DNA of 64,000 nucleotides from Geomonas sp. Red32 (GCF_023652955.1 NZ_JAKLOY010000002.1:372001-436000), one strand, 5' to 3'. Counted from the stretch's first letter, positions 19,163-28,976 are shown. Program-made: numbers and translations. The notes: generated by a model from the letters alone, not told the origin.

Positions 19163-21682
19163 ATGACTCAAGACGACACCCCCATGACTGGGGAGATGAT
19201 TGGCATCAGCGAAGAGCTCGACAAGCAGATGACCATCATCAAGACCTTCCTGGAACACCTCGAGTACACCCTCGGCAAAGACAAATACTCCGCCACCAAG
19301 TACGACGCCTTCAACGCCCTTGCCTACGCGGTCAGAAACCACCTGGTCGAGCGCTGGCTGGACACCCAGCAGGCCTACTACAACCTGGACAACAAGAGGG
19401 TCTACTACATCTCCATGGAGTTTCTGATGGGGCGGGCTCTCGGCAACAGCCTGATCAACCTCGGGCTCTGGGACGACTTCAAGGAAGCGGTCGAGTCGCT
19501 TGGCCGCGATTTCGAGGAGCTTTTGAACGAGGAGCAGGACGCCGGGCTTGGCAACGGGGGCTTAGGGCGGCTGGCCGCCTGCTTCCTCGACTCCATGGCC
19601 ACCATGTCCATCCCCGCCTACGGTTACGGGATCCGCTACGAGTACGGCATCTTCCGCCAGGCGATCGCCGACGGCGCCCAGGTCGAGATCCCCGACAACT
19701 GGCTCCGCTACCGTAACCCCTGGGAGCTCGACCGCCAGGAGCACCTGCACACCGTCAAGTTCTACGGCCGGGTGATCACCACCATCGACAAGGAGACCGG
19801 CAAGCTGGTCCGCGAGTGGGTGGACACCGAGGACGTCATGGCCATGGCCTACGACACCCCGATTCCCGGCTACCAGACCCATACGGTCAACACGCTGAGG
19901 CTCTGGAGCGCCAAGTCCAGCCGCGAATTCGATCTGCGCTTCTTCAACGAGGGGAACTACATCCGTGCCGTGGAAAAGAAGATGCAGTCGGAGACCATCT
20001 CCAAGGTCCTCTACCCGGCCGACAACGTGATCGAGGGGAAGGAGCTCCGCTTCAAGCAGGAGTACTTCCTCGCCTCGGCCACCGTGCACGATGTCCTCTA
20101 CCGCTTCAAGAAGATGCACACCGACATGCGGCTTTTGCCGGACAAGGTGGCCATCCAGTTGAACGACACCCACCCCACCCTCGCCATTCCCGAGATGATG
20201 CGGGTGCTGATCGACCTGGAACACCTGGACTGGGAGGGCGCCTGGGACATCACCAAGCGGGTCTTCGCCTACACGAACCACACCATCCTTCCCGAGGCCT
20301 TGGAGCTTTGGCCGGTCTGGTTCTTCGAGCAGATCCTCCCGCGGCACCTGCAGATCGTCTACGAGATCAACGACCAATTCATCAAGGAGATCAAGGCGGC
20401 CTTCCCTGACGACCCGCACCGGATCGCCCGCATGTCGATCGTCGAGGAGCACTGGGAGCGCAAGATCCGCATGGCGAATCTCGCCATCGTCGGGAGCCAT
20501 TCGGTCAACGGGGTCGCGGCGCTGCACTCCGAGATCCTCAAGAAGGACCTCTTCCGCGACTTCTACGAGATGTACCCGGAGAAGTTCAACAACAAGACCA
20601 ACGGGATCACCCAGCGCCGCTGGCTCAAGATGGCCAACCCGCTCCTCTCCTCGCTGATCGACGAGTACATCGGCGACTGCTGGACCCGCGATCTCTACGA
20701 GCTCAACGCGAAGCTGAAGCCCTTGGCCGACAACCCCGAGTTCCTGGCCAAATGGATGAAGGTCAAGCGGAAGAACAAGGAGAAGCTCTGCCGCTACATC
20801 CACAAGATGAACGAGATCGAGGTCGACCCCGATTCGCTCTTCGACGTCCAGGTGAAGAGGATCCACGAGTACAAGCGGCAGCTTTTGAACGTCCTGCACA
20901 TCGTCACCCTCTACAACCGGATCAAGGACAACCCGAAGGCGTTCGTGGTGCCGCGCACCTTCATCTTCGCCGGGAAAGCGGCCCCGGCCTACGCGGCCGC
21001 CAAGCTGATCATCAGGCTGATCAACGGTGTCGCGGCGGCGGTCAACAACGACCCCGACGTCGCCGGCCGCATCAAGGTGGTCTTCCTGGCCAACTACAGC
21101 GTCACCCTCGCCGAGAGCATCTTCCCCGCCTCCGACCTCTCCGAGCAGATCTCCACCGCCGGCACCGAGGCCTCGGGGACCGGCAACATGAAGTTCGCCC
21201 TCAACGGCGCCCTCACCATCGGGACCCTGGACGGCGCCAACATCGAGATCATGGAGGAGGTCGGCCGGGACAACATCTTCATCTTCGGGTTGAATGCGGC
21301 CGAGGTGGCCGAGCTCAAGGAGCGCCGCTACAACCCGAGGGACTACTACAACGCGGACCCCGAGCTGAAGAGGGTGCTGGACCAGATCGCATCCGGCTTC
21401 TTCTCCCCGGACATCCCCGATCTGTTCACTCCCCTTACCGATTCGCTTTTGAACCTTGGCGACCACTACATGCTGCTGGCCGACTACGCCTCCTACGTCG
21501 CCTGCCAGGAGCGGGTCGGCGCCCTCTTCCTCGACAAGGAAGAATGGGCGAAGAAAGCGGCGCTCAACGCGGCGGGCATGGGGAAATTCTCCAGCGACCG
21601 GACCATCAAGGAGTACGCCGAGGGGATCTGGGGGATCAAACCGATCGACATCCGCCCCGGCGGCGCCGAAATGGAGCACTGA
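19163..21682 (+). CDS. glgP: Glycogen/maltodextrin phosphorylase
   Basis: 839 aa from the ATG at 19163, which has GGAAGAGGG 7 bases upstream; in-frame starts at 19127 and 19001 lack such a site. Family marks: [50 protein letters not shown] and [19 protein letters not shown], which holds the pyridoxal-phosphate lysine (about residue 676). It releases glucose-1-phosphate from storage glucan. Followed directly by rarA with no gap; pfkA downstream completes a glycolytic theme. Confidence 0.95.
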   Translation: MTQDDTPMTGEMIGISEELDKQMTIIKTFLEHLEYTLGKDKYSATKYDAFNALAYAVRNHLVERWLDTQQAYYNLDNKRVYYISMEFLMGRALGNSLINLGLWDDFKEAVESLGRDFEELLNEEQDAGLGNGGLGRLAACFLDSMATMSIPAYGYGIRYEYGIFRQAIADGAQVEIPDNWLRYRNPWELDRQEHLHTVKFYGRVITTIDKETGKLVREWVDTEDVMAMAYDTPIPGYQTHTVNTLRLWSAKSSREFDLRFFNEGNYIRAVEKKMQSETISKVLYPADNVIEGKELRFKQEYFLASATVHDVLYRFKKMHTDMRLLPDKVAIQLNDTHPTLAIPEMMRVLIDLEHLDWEGAWDITKRVFAYTNHTILPEALELWPVWFFEQILPRHLQIVYEINDQFIKEIKAAFPDDPHRIARMSIVEEHWERKIRMANLAIVGSHSVNGVAALHSEILKKDLFRDFYEMYPEKFNNKTNGITQRRWLKMANPLLSSLIDEYIGDCWTRDLYELNAKLKPLADNPEFLAKWMKVKRKNKEKLCRYIHKMNEIEVDPDSLFDVQVKRIHEYKRQLLNVLHIVTLYNRIKDNPKAFVVPRTFIFAGKAAPAYAAAKLIIRLINGVAAAVNNDPDVAGRIKVVFLANYSVTLAESIFPASDLSEQISTAGTEASGTGNMKFALNGALTIGTLDGANIEIMEEVGRDNIFIFGLNAAEVAELKERRYNPRDYYNADPELKRVLDQIASGFFSPDIPDLFTPLTDSLLNLGDHYMLLADYASYVACQERVGALFLDKEEWAKKAALNAAGMGKFSSDRTIKEYAEGIWGIKPIDIRPGGAEMEH

Positions 21683-22987
21683 TTGGATTTATTCGACAAG
21701 AACACCTCCCTAACCGCCCCTCTGGCCGAGAGGATGAGGCCGCGCAGCATTTCCGAATACCTTGGACAGAGCCATCTCCTCGGAGAAGGCAAGATGCTGC
21801 GCCGCCTCATCGAGAGCGACCGGCTCACCTCCCTGATCTTCTGGGGCCCTCCCGGAAGCGGCAAGACCACCCTCGGCAAGATCATCGCCAACGCCACGGA
21901 GTCCCACTTCGTTTTCTTCTCCGCCATCTTGAGCGGTATCAAGGAGATCCGCGAGGTGGTCAAGGAGGCGGAGGACACCCTGAAATACCAGGGTAAGCGG
22001 ACCATCCTCTTCGTGGACGAGATCCACCGCTTCAACAAGTCCCAGCAGGACGCCTTCCTCCCCTACGTCGAGCGCGGCACCTTCACCATGATCGGCGCCA
22101 CCACCGAGAACCCCTCCTTCGAGGTCATCGCACCGCTCCTCTCCCGTTGCAAGGTGCTGGTGTTGAACCCTCTCACCGGGGAGGAGGTCACCAGCATCCT
22201 GCAAAACGCCCTGGCAGACCGGGAGCGTGGCCTGGGCGCGCTCGAACTGAAGGCCGCCCCGGAAGCCCTCGCCTTCATGGCCGACCAGGCGGGTGGGGAC
22301 GCCCGCATGGCGCTCAACACGCTGGAGACCGCGTCGCGGCTCGCCCAGGACGGGGAGATCACCCTGGAGACCGCCCGCGAGGCGCTCCAGAAGAAGGCGA
22401 TCCTCTACGACAAGGGGGGCGAGGAACACTACAACGTCATCTCCGCCTTCATCAAGTCGATGCGCGGCTCCGACCCCGACGCCGCGCTCTACTGGCTCGC
22501 CCGCATGCTGGAGGCGGGGGAGGATCCCCTCTTCATCGTCCGCAGGATGGTCATCTTCGCCTCGGAGGACGTAGGAAACGCCGACCCCCGTGCGCTGCAG
22601 ATCGCGATCTCGGCGCTGCAGGGTTTCCAGCTGGTGGGGATGCCGGAGGGAAGGATCATCCTCGGCCAGGCGGTCACCTATCTCGCCACCGCACCCAAGT
22701 CCAACGCCTCCTACATGGGGATCAACCAGGCCATCGGCGAAGTGCGCCAGACCGGCGCCCTCCCGGTCCCGGTCCACATCCGCAACGCCCCGACCAAGCT
22801 CATGAAGAGCCTCGGCTACGGCAAGGAGTACCGCTACCCGCACGACTACGAGGGTGGCTACGTCGCCCAGGGCTACCTCCCCGACCAGCTGGCCGGCAAG
22901 CGCTTCTACCAGCCCAAAGAGTCCGGCTACGAAAGAAGCATCAAAGAGCGGATGGAATGGATCAAGGGGGAGCGGGAGAAGAATTGA
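21683..22987 (+). CDS. rarA: Replication-associated recombination ATPase RarA (MgsA)
   Basis: 434 aa AAA+ ATPase: LAERMRPRSISEYLGQSHLL, Walker A WGPPGSGKTTLGK, Walker B LFVDEIHRFNKSQQDAFLP, sensor 1 IGATTENPSFEV, and the C-terminal tetramerisation part ending KRFYQPKESGYE. It acts at stalled replication forks. The start is TTG right after the glgP stop, supported by GGAG 6 bases upstream inside the end of glgP, so translation is probably coupled. Confidence 0.95.
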   Translation: MDLFDKNTSLTAPLAERMRPRSISEYLGQSHLLGEGKMLRRLIESDRLTSLIFWGPPGSGKTTLGKIIANATESHFVFFSAILSGIKEIREVVKEAEDTLKYQGKRTILFVDEIHRFNKSQQDAFLPYVERGTFTMIGATTENPSFEVIAPLLSRCKVLVLNPLTGEEVTSILQNALADRERGLGALELKAAPEALAFMADQAGGDARMALNTLETASRLAQDGEITLETAREALQKKAILYDKGGEEHYNVISAFIKSMRGSDPDAALYWLARMLEAGEDPLFIVRRMVIFASEDVGNADPRALQIAISALQGFQLVGMPEGRIILGQAVTYLATAPKSNASYMGINQAIGEVRQTGALPVPVHIRNAPTKLMKSLGYGKEYRYPHDYEGGYVAQGYLPDQLAGKRFYQPKESGYERSIKERMEWIKGEREKN

Positions 22988-22989
22988 AA

Positions 22990-23076
22990 ATGAACTGCTG
23001 CGTGGTATGCTCATGCTGTCCTGCCGGGCACCTTGCCCAAACAGGCCTTCCACGAAACCTCGACAATCCGGAGTAA
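22990..23076 (+). CDS. Cysteine-rich 28-aa micro-ORF between rarA and pfkA
   Basis: ATG at 22990 to TAA at 23076 encodes 28 residues beginning MNCCVVCSCCPAGH, with five cysteines in the first ten. GGGAG lies 11 bases upstream. Its last codons contain the GGAG ribosome site of pfkA, whose ATG is 4 bases after the stop, so it could couple translation from rarA to pfkA. It may equally be a chance ORF. No relative is recognised. Confidence 0.35.
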   Translation: MNCCVVCSCCPAGHLAQTGLPRNLDNPE

Positions 23077-23079
23077 GCA

Positions 23080-24039
23080 ATGAAGAAAATAGGGATTCTC
23101 ACCAGCGGTGGCGACTGCTCAGGGATGAATGCGGCCATCAGGGCGGCCACCAGGACGGCCCTTGGCCACGGAGTGGAGGTCATCGGCTTCCGTAAGGGAT
23201 ACGCGGGGCTCTTAAAGCCGGACTTCCTGGAGATGGGGACCAAAGAGGTGGCGGGGATCCTGCACCGCGGAGGGACCTTCCTGCAGTCGGCGCGCAGCGA
23301 GGAGTTCAGGACCCCGCTGGGAAGAGAGAAGGCGGTCCGCCACCTCGAGGAGATGGGAATCGGCGGGCTGGTCATCATCGGCGGGGACGGTTCGCTGAAC
23401 GGGGCGCTGGCGTTGCACCGGATGGGGGTCCCGGTGATCGGCATCCCGGCCAGCATCGACAACGACATCCCCTTCACCGACATGGCCCTCGGCGTGGACA
23501 CCGCCCTCAACAACATCCTCTATGCCATCGACTGCATCAAGGACACCGCGAGCTCCCACGACCGCGCCTTCGTGATCGAGGTGATGGGGAGAAACTCCGG
23601 GTACCTCGCCGCCACCTCCGCCATCGCCTCGGGAGCCGAGTACGCCATCGTACCGGAGGTGGAATGCGACCTGGCCGATCTCTGCGAGCAGCTGAGGCAC
23701 CGCTGGGAGGAAGGGCGCAGCAACGCCATCATCGTCCTGGCGGAAGGGGCCGGCAAGGCCCAGAACATCGCCGACACCATCAAGGACGTCATCGGTTTCG
23801 AGACCAGGGTGACCGTGCTCGGCCACTACCAGCGGGGAGGCGCCCCGTCGGTCTTCGACCGCCTGCTCGGCAGCCGCCTCGGCCACGCCGCGGTCGAGCT
23901 CCTCTTGGCGGGACAGAAGGGGAAAATGGTGGGACTTTGCTGCAACGCGATCGTCCCCACCCTGCTGGAGACGGTGGTGGTAAGCGAACGGAGGCAGCAG
24001 GACGACCTCCACAGCCTCTCGCTCATCCTCGGAATCTGA
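23080..24039 (+). CDS. pfkA: 6-phosphofructokinase
   Basis: 319 aa. ILTSGGDCSGMNAAIR at the N-terminus, IGGDGSLNGA (the Gly after GGD favours ATP rather than pyrophosphate), IPASIDNDIPFTDMALGVDTALN with the catalytic Asp, and EVMGRNSGYLA. Two positions differ from the classical PGTIDNDIPGTD. It phosphorylates fructose-6-phosphate, the committed step of glycolysis. It ends at an intrinsic terminator and is the last gene of the glgP-rarA-pfkA unit. Confidence 0.94.
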   Translation: MKKIGILTSGGDCSGMNAAIRAATRTALGHGVEVIGFRKGYAGLLKPDFLEMGTKEVAGILHRGGTFLQSARSEEFRTPLGREKAVRHLEEMGIGGLVIIGGDGSLNGALALHRMGVPVIGIPASIDNDIPFTDMALGVDTALNNILYAIDCIKDTASSHDRAFVIEVMGRNSGYLAATSAIASGAEYAIVPEVECDLADLCEQLRHRWEEGRSNAIIVLAEGAGKAQNIADTIKDVIGFETRVTVLGHYQRGGAPSVFDRLLGSRLGHAAVELLLAGQKGKMVGLCCNAIVPTLLETVVVSERRQQDDLHSLSLILGI

Positions 24040-24042
24040 CCG

Positions 24043-26637
24043 CTATTCCTTCAGGCCGTTTCCGCTCGATAGCGAAACGGCCTTTTTTCCCGCCCCCATC
24101 TTTGCCGCCACCTTGTCGCTCACGAGCTTCGCGCAGAAGATATCGGCATCCGCCCGTGCCGCCGAAGCCCGGGCGGGAAAGCCCTCCATCCCGGCCGGAT
24201 TCACCTCCAGGTACATCCAGCGATCCCTCCCCGCCTCGGTCTTCACCAGGTACGCCCCCCCTTCCCTCACCCGGATCAGTTTCCTGACTCCCTCAACCTC
24301 GGCCAGCAAGCGCTCGCCGTGGGCAGGACGCGTTTGTTGCCGTCTGGCGAGGGAGCCGACCAGCTCATGGAGGGCCACGTCGGGGCTTTCCTGCCAGGTG
24401 AGCTTGATGACCGCCGGGCCGCCTGCCTTCCGGGTGGAGGCTTCACCAGGCTCGCCGGGAGCGGCGGCCTCCCGCGGGACGCCAGACGGCGCCGGCGGAG
24501 GAGGACCCACGTGCCTCGCCATCCGCGCCATCCTCACCTCACGCGCATGCTCCTTCGCCCTCGCCTCCCTGACCACCCGGTCCGGGTGCCCCCTCTGCGC
24601 GCTCCCCTTTTCCCCTTGAGGCTCGCCCGGCTGGGGCGCCGGCAGGTTCTCATCGCCTTCCGGCAAGGGAATCGCGTCGGCCACCCGGGAGGGTGCCACC
24701 GTCCGGGAGCGGCCAGTTCCCCGGACGCCTTTGGCGCCTGACCTCGCCACCTTGCCGCCATGAGGGGAGCGGTGCAGCTTGGCCAGGATGGCCTCCCTTC
24801 CGGCCAGCGAGACGCCGCCGCTCAGGGTAAAGCTCTGCCCCAGCATCGGGTAGGGAGCGGAGCTTAACAGCGGCAGCGATTCCGTTCTTTGCCCGAGCGC
24901 CGAGGCGTCCAGGAAGGTGATCCCCAGCCGGGCGAATACCGGCTCCTGCCTGCTCCAGCTGGTGAAATCGAGGTCGCGGCGAACGGGGTACGCGGAGAGA
25001 AAGGCAAGCTGGCGGGACTTATTTTCCTTGAGCACCATCAAGGCACAGCTCCATTTCTGGATCTGGTCCAGCTTGTGGTAGTACGGCTCGTAGGCGGCCA
25101 CCGCCTCGTAATGCCGGTCCCACCACCCGAGGAACTCTGCGCTTTGATAGTTCGCCTTGCTCTCCTTGCCGGGAACCAGCGGATCCGAGGAGGCCGAATA
25201 GACGCGGGTGACCGAGGGGCGGAAGAGGATGGTGTCGTCTCCGTAGATGTCGAACCCGTCCCCGCGCAGGCCGAACCAGAGCCTCGTCTGGGAGAGCCGG
25301 ATGAAGTCGCTCCAGTTGAGCTTGGGTACCGCGATCTCCTGCATCTTTCGAAAACCGGTGATAGCCCCCCGGGGGGCGCTGTTTCGATAGTCGAGCGCCC
25401 ACAGCTTGGCGAGGAGGTCGGTGTAGAAGAGGGTCATCCCGGCCCCGGTCCCCTGGAGGTTGCCGTCGTAGCGGGCCGACTGGTAGCTCCGCCTGCTCTG
25501 CAGCATCCTCAAAAGGTCGGCGAGCCGTTTTGCGGCCGGGTCCCGGGAGGCCTCGTAGCGCCTTCTCAACTCCAGAAGAGGGCGCAGGTCGTGACGATGG
25601 GCAAGGTGCCGCACCACGTTTTCCAGCTCCCCCCGCCGGGCGGCCAGGTACCCGGCCACCGCCTCGTTGCCGCCGTGCTGGAAGGCCAGCTCCCCCGCCT
25701 CCGCCTTCCGGATGTCACTGGCGAGGCTGAGATAATCGACCTGGGGATCGAGGGAGAACCCGACCTGGGAGCTCTTGGCCTCCCCCCTCACCTCGCGCCT
25801 GATGCGGGCCAGTACCTTCCCCTTCCTGGCGGGCTCCCGGGCCAGCCCCCCCCGCAACCGTGCATCGCTGCGGACGAGATCGTCGAACCTGGCCTGGACC
25901 CGCGCCTCGAAAAGGGAGGGGGTGAGGGGCGGAGGGTTGTAGGCCTGGTAGAGGGCGGCCAGATCGTCGAGAGTCAGGGGCCTCCTCGCCTGCCGGTACT
26001 TGCGCCCCCCCAGGATCATGCTTCCGTTCTTCCAGCTAAAGCTCACCAGGTCGTCGGTCTCCGCGAGAAAACGGGCCAGCTCCGCCAGGGAACCGGCCCG
26101 CGACCGGCGGTAGCCGTACCGTGCTGAGAAAAAATCGGCGATCGGGATGGAACGGGAGGGAGCGATCTCGAGGGTGGCAGCCTCGCGGTCGAACCGGTAA
26201 CTGTAGAGATCGACGGTAGAGGGCAAGGTCCCGGTGCGGGCGTACTCGCTATCGATCGCCCCGGCCAGGGCGGGCAGGTCGTCCAGCAGCGAAGGGGGGA
26301 CCACCAGGCACCACTGCCGCTTAGAGAGCTTGAGAAGGCGAGACTTCCCGGCTTCCCCCGGATGCTCGGCGGTCAACGCCGGATGGCGCACCGGAACTTC
26401 CTCGCGGCTGCCGGAGACGAGGATCTTTTTCAGCCCGTAGCGGGCCCAGTCCCGCAGCTGTTCCTCGCGCTCGTCGGGAGGCAGGGAATCGAGGAGCTTG
26501 GAAAGGCTGGAAACATCGAGGACGGCAAGGGGAGGTACGCCCTCCTCCGGCAGGGGGCCACTACTCCCGGACGCGGGGAGGGTGCAGACGAGGAGGGAGA
26601 GGAGCGCGGCCAGCAACATGAGACGGTAATAAGACAT
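24043..26637 (-). CDS. Large exported protein of unknown function
   Basis: 864 aa from the ATG at 26637, chosen because it gives a clean signal peptide (MSYYRLMLLAALLSLLVC then TLPASGSSG). I recognise no domain. Residues about 30-600 are of globular composition with aromatic-rich segments (LTLDDLAALYQAYNPPPLT, SAEFLGWWDRHYEAVAAYEPYY). Residues about 610-745 are a basic, Pro/Gly/Arg-rich low-complexity linker, followed by a small C-terminal domain (about 750-850). The last codons overlap the pfkA terminator hairpin on the other strand. Probably a lineage-specific periplasmic or surface protein. Confidence 0.7.
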   Translation of the reverse strand: MSYYRLMLLAALLSLLVCTLPASGSSGPLPEEGVPPLAVLDVSSLSKLLDSLPPDEREEQLRDWARYGLKKILVSGSREEVPVRHPALTAEHPGEAGKSRLLKLSKRQWCLVVPPSLLDDLPALAGAIDSEYARTGTLPSTVDLYSYRFDREAATLEIAPSRSIPIADFFSARYGYRRSRAGSLAELARFLAETDDLVSFSWKNGSMILGGRKYRQARRPLTLDDLAALYQAYNPPPLTPSLFEARVQARFDDLVRSDARLRGGLAREPARKGKVLARIRREVRGEAKSSQVGFSLDPQVDYLSLASDIRKAEAGELAFQHGGNEAVAGYLAARRGELENVVRHLAHRHDLRPLLELRRRYEASRDPAAKRLADLLRMLQSRRSYQSARYDGNLQGTGAGMTLFYTDLLAKLWALDYRNSAPRGAITGFRKMQEIAVPKLNWSDFIRLSQTRLWFGLRGDGFDIYGDDTILFRPSVTRVYSASSDPLVPGKESKANYQSAEFLGWWDRHYEAVAAYEPYYHKLDQIQKWSCALMVLKENKSRQLAFLSAYPVRRDLDFTSWSRQEPVFARLGITFLDASALGQRTESLPLLSSAPYPMLGQSFTLSGGVSLAGREAILAKLHRSPHGGKVARSGAKGVRGTGRSRTVAPSRVADAIPLPEGDENLPAPQPGEPQGEKGSAQRGHPDRVVREARAKEHAREVRMARMARHVGPPPPAPSGVPREAAAPGEPGEASTRKAGGPAVIKLTWQESPDVALHELVGSLARRQQTRPAHGERLLAEVEGVRKLIRVREGGAYLVKTEAGRDRWMYLEVNPAGMEGFPARASAARADADIFCAKLVSDKVAAKMGAGKKAVSLSSGNGLKE
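24054..24088 (+). terminator. Intrinsic terminator after pfkA
   Basis: GGCCGTTT / AAACGGCC stem extended by CGCT-CGAT-AGCG, followed by TTTTTT (24083-24088). It lies inside the final codons of the convergent secreted-protein gene, so this DNA serves both as terminator and as coding sequence. Confidence 0.9.
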
Positions 26638-26742
26638 GCCGCGCAGTATAGAAAACAGCGCCTCCCAATGCAACCGGGAAGGAGGGGATAGGTTCAAGTA
26701 ATCGTGAGGGAGGAGAGTATTTTCTCCGGAAGATAGGCGGGA

Positions 26743-27129
26743 TCACTCTCCCCGCGTGTAGCTGATGGCGGTGATGATGGCTCCCTGGGGGTCCCGGATC
26801 ACGCAGAAGCGCCCCACCCTGGGTATGTCGGTCGGCTCGACCAGTACCTTGCCGCCCAGCTCGGGAGCCTTCCTGGCGGTGGCGTCGACGTCGGTAACGG
26901 TCACATAGATCCCCCAGTGGCTGGTCCCGAGCCCCTCGACCGAAGGTGTCTCGACGATGCCACCCACCTCGCGGCCGTTCACCTTGATGAGGCGGTACCC
27001 TTCCTTGCCGGTCCACGGCTCCGTGCTCCAGCCAAAGAGCCTGGTGTAGAACCGCTCGGCGCCGCTCACGTCGGTAGTCCGTAGTTCGAACCAGCTGAAG
27101 GAACCCTGTTTGCGGAACTCTTCGGACAT
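26743..27129 (-). CDS. VOC-family (glyoxalase/bleomycin-resistance fold) protein
   Basis: 128 aa from the ATG after GGGAGG; a longer open frame upstream has no coding character. Two beta-alpha-beta-beta-beta modules: FSWFELRTTDVSGAERFYTRLFGW and SHWGIYVTVTDVDATARKAPELG, ending FCVIRDPQGAIITAI. Such proteins bind a metal and may be dioxygenases, lyases or resistance proteins; the substrate is unknown. A sigma-70-like promoter precedes it. Monocistronic by appearance. Confidence 0.88.
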   Translation of the reverse strand: MSEEFRKQGSFSWFELRTTDVSGAERFYTRLFGWSTEPWTGKEGYRLIKVNGREVGGIVETPSVEGLGTSHWGIYVTVTDVDATARKAPELGGKVLVEPTDIPRVGRFCVIRDPQGAIITAISYTRGE

Positions 27130-27168
27130 GTCGGGCCTCCCTTGATAAGGCTTTTCCCGTTCCAGTCT

Positions 27169-27197
27169 AATTATTACCAGATATCGATGATAGGCAA
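27169..27197 (-). promoter_or_regulatory. Sigma-70-type promoter for the VOC gene
   Basis: On the minus strand TTGCCT (27197-27192), 17-base spacer, ATAATT (27174-27169), about 40 bases before the ATG at 27129. Confidence 0.5.
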
Positions 27198-27298
27198 CCC
27201 GCCGCAAAGGGGGAGGAGGCAGAAAAGGGGAAATGGAGGAGAAGACGGGGACCGGCGCCGGGAGGGAGCCCCAAGGGATCTGCCAGGCCGGGTGCCCT

Positions 27299-27751
27299 TC
27301 ATCGCAGGTGGAGACGGAAAAGGAGCTTTCCGAGGTACTTGTTGAGGACGTGGTCCCGGGAGAGAAACGAGATGACCGGGGGCTTGCGGTTACCGAGCCG
27401 CTCGAGCAGGGAGAGGATCTCCGGGTTTCCCCCCGCCCCCATCCCCTGGCGGAGGACGGTGAGTGCCTCGATCTTGTCGCCGGCAATGAGGTGGACCTTG
27501 GCGAGGTTCAGATAGTGGACGGGATTGCCGGGCTCGGCCTGGACCGATTGGGCGCAGAAGGCGGCCCCCTTTCTCACCTGCCCCCGCTCCTTGGCGATGC
27601 AGTACCCGAGATAGGAAAGCCAGGAAGGATTCTCCTCCCCTTTGAGGCCCCGTTCCAGAAAAGCGAGGGCGGAGGTCGTTTCCCCGGCGGCCAGGGCTTC
27701 CAAGGCCCGCTGGAGAAGCTTGTCGGAGTCAGAGGTTGCCGTGTGGTCCAT
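27299..27751 (-). CDS. Small TPR protein
   Basis: 150 aa from the ATG preceded by AGGTGA. Helical repeats: KLLQRALEALAAGETTSALAFLERGL, PSWLSYLGYCIAKE and NPVHYLNLAKVHLIAGDKIEALTVLRQG, of tetratricopeptide type, then a basic tail (RDHVLNKYLGKLLFRLHLR). No signal peptide. It follows the HAD phosphatase gene by 58 bp on the same strand. Partner unknown. Confidence 0.78.
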   Translation of the reverse strand: MDHTATSDSDKLLQRALEALAAGETTSALAFLERGLKGEENPSWLSYLGYCIAKERGQVRKGAAFCAQSVQAEPGNPVHYLNLAKVHLIAGDKIEALTVLRQGMGAGGNPEILSLLERLGNRKPPVISFLSRDHVLNKYLGKLLFRLHLR

Positions 27752-27809
27752 GTTTTCACCTCGTGATGCTCGACCTGCCGAATTTTCTGCTGCCGGCCCG
27801 GGAGAAAAC

Positions 27810-28430
27810 CTACAAAAGCCGGAGAAGATCCAGGTGATGATCGATTCGCGCCAAGCCGGGAAGATCGCCGCGGTAGGCCACGAAGGGGACCCCGGCACCT
27901 TCCGCCGCGCGGCGGTCGACGTCGGAATCGCCGACGAAAAGCGCCTCGGCCGGCGACAGCCCGAACTGGTCCAGAACCTTGAAAAGCGGCTCCGGATGCG
28001 GTTTCGGGTTGGCGACTTTCCCCGCCGTCATGACGCAGCTGAAAAAACGGTCGAGACCGAAGGATTCCAGCAGGTAATCCATGGAACTCGCCCGGTTGGT
28101 GCAGACCGCCAGTTCGACCTTGCCGTGCAAGGCTTCCAGCGTTTCCTTGAGACCCGCTTCCATCGCCATGAGAGGAAAGAGTTTGCGGTAGTCGATGCTG
28201 GCCGAAAACTTCCGCACCTCGGGCATACGGTCGTCGCCGGCGAAGAGGTACTCGAGGACGTCCTTGTTGCAGTAGGTGTGGAGGATCCGCATGGTCTCGC
28301 GATCGTCACGGTCCAGCGGGCTCTTCCCGAAACGTTCGATGATCTGGGTATAAAAGGCGAAGTTCGCTTCAAACGAGTCGAACATCACACCGTCGCAGTC
28401 GTAGATGACCGCTTTTATCTTTTGCTTCAC
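27810..28430 (-). CDS. HAD-superfamily phosphatase
   Basis: 206 aa. Motif I YDCDGVMFDS with the Asp nucleophile, motif II CTNRA, motif III Lys in NPKPHPEPLF, motif IV GDSDVD, all of the phosphoglycolate-phosphatase-like class with an alpha-helical cap. A small-molecule phosphatase is expected; the substrate is unknown. The GTG start is supported by CGGAG 6 bases upstream. Confidence 0.9.
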   Translation of the reverse strand: MKQKIKAVIYDCDGVMFDSFEANFAFYTQIIERFGKSPLDRDDRETMRILHTYCNKDVLEYLFAGDDRMPEVRKFSASIDYRKLFPLMAMEAGLKETLEALHGKVELAVCTNRASSMDYLLESFGLDRFFSCVMTAGKVANPKPHPEPLFKVLDQFGLSPAEALFVGDSDVDRRAAEGAGVPFVAYRGDLPGLARIDHHLDLLRLL

Positions 28431-28458
28431 TGGTAACTCCGAAATAAGCCGGGCCCGA

Positions 28459-28764
28459 TCAGTTCCCGCCTTCGGCGGACAACGAGGTCAGGTACTCTTC
28501 CCACTCAATGGGAAGCATGTGCTTCTTCTTGTTGTTGCATTCCTTGCAGCACGGCACCACGTTGCCCTTGCTGCTCTTACCACCCCGTATCACGGGGACC
28601 ACGTGATCCATGGAGAGATCGGAGGGATGGAAGCTCTGGCGGCACCAATGACAGACCCCTTTGCCTATCCGGTTCTTCCACCACTGGCTCTTGCGAAGCT
28701 CCCGCGCCTTTCCGCGCTCCCGCTTGATCTCCTCTTCACTCACCTCGATGATGAAGTAGTCCAA
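28459..28764 (-). CDS. HNH endonuclease-domain protein
   Basis: 101 aa. Zinc/nuclease core: CHWCRQ, then MDHVVPVIRGGKSSKGNVVPCC, then CNNKK, i.e. the C-x2-C / DH / N / C-x2-C layout of small HNH proteins. The TTG start is chosen because GGAGG sits 4 bases upstream; the longer reading frame runs into intergenic repeat DNA and is not credible. It lies between rnhA and the HAD gene. It may be a housekeeping or selfish nuclease; no partner indicates which. Confidence 0.82.
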   Translation of the reverse strand: MDYFIIEVSEEEIKRERGKARELRKSQWWKNRIGKGVCHWCRQSFHPSDLSMDHVVPVIRGGKSSKGNVVPCCKECNNKKKHMLPIEWEEYLTSLSAEGGN

Positions 28765-28819
28765 ACATCCTCCAGCATGTTCCCGGACGGCGGCTGGCAA
28801 AGCCGGCCTGGCGTCCCCC

Positions 28820-28976
28820 CTTTCCAGCGTTCTTCGGGGACTTCCGGGGACGCTGGAAAGTACCCCTTGCGAAGGTTCTTCGAGGACGCTGGAAAGTCCC
28901 CCTTTGAAAAAGGGGGATTTAGGGGGATTTGGTTTCCGAGTCAAATCCCCCCCGCCCCCCCTTTTTCAAAGGGGGG
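28820..28976. repeat. Two nested inverted repeats, including a long G/C-run palindrome
   Basis: First, CTTTCCAGCGT (28820-28830) pairs with ACGCTGGAAAG (28850-28860), which recurs at 28886-28896. Second, a left arm at 28898-28931 (CCCCCTTTGAAAAAGGGGGA then TTTAGGGGGATTTG) mirrors a right arm at 28942-28976, giving an imperfect hairpin of about 34 bp around an 10-base loop. This is the fullest copy of the GC-rich intergenic family in the window and lies between rnhA and the HNH gene. Confidence 0.8.

Noticed and set aside
19562-21679. 705-aa minus-strand open frame
   Set aside because: Antisense to glycogen phosphorylase; no motif or start signal.
28765-28944. N-terminal extension of the HNH protein
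   Set aside because: It would be encoded by intergenic repeat DNA, and a good ribosome site precedes the internal TTG.
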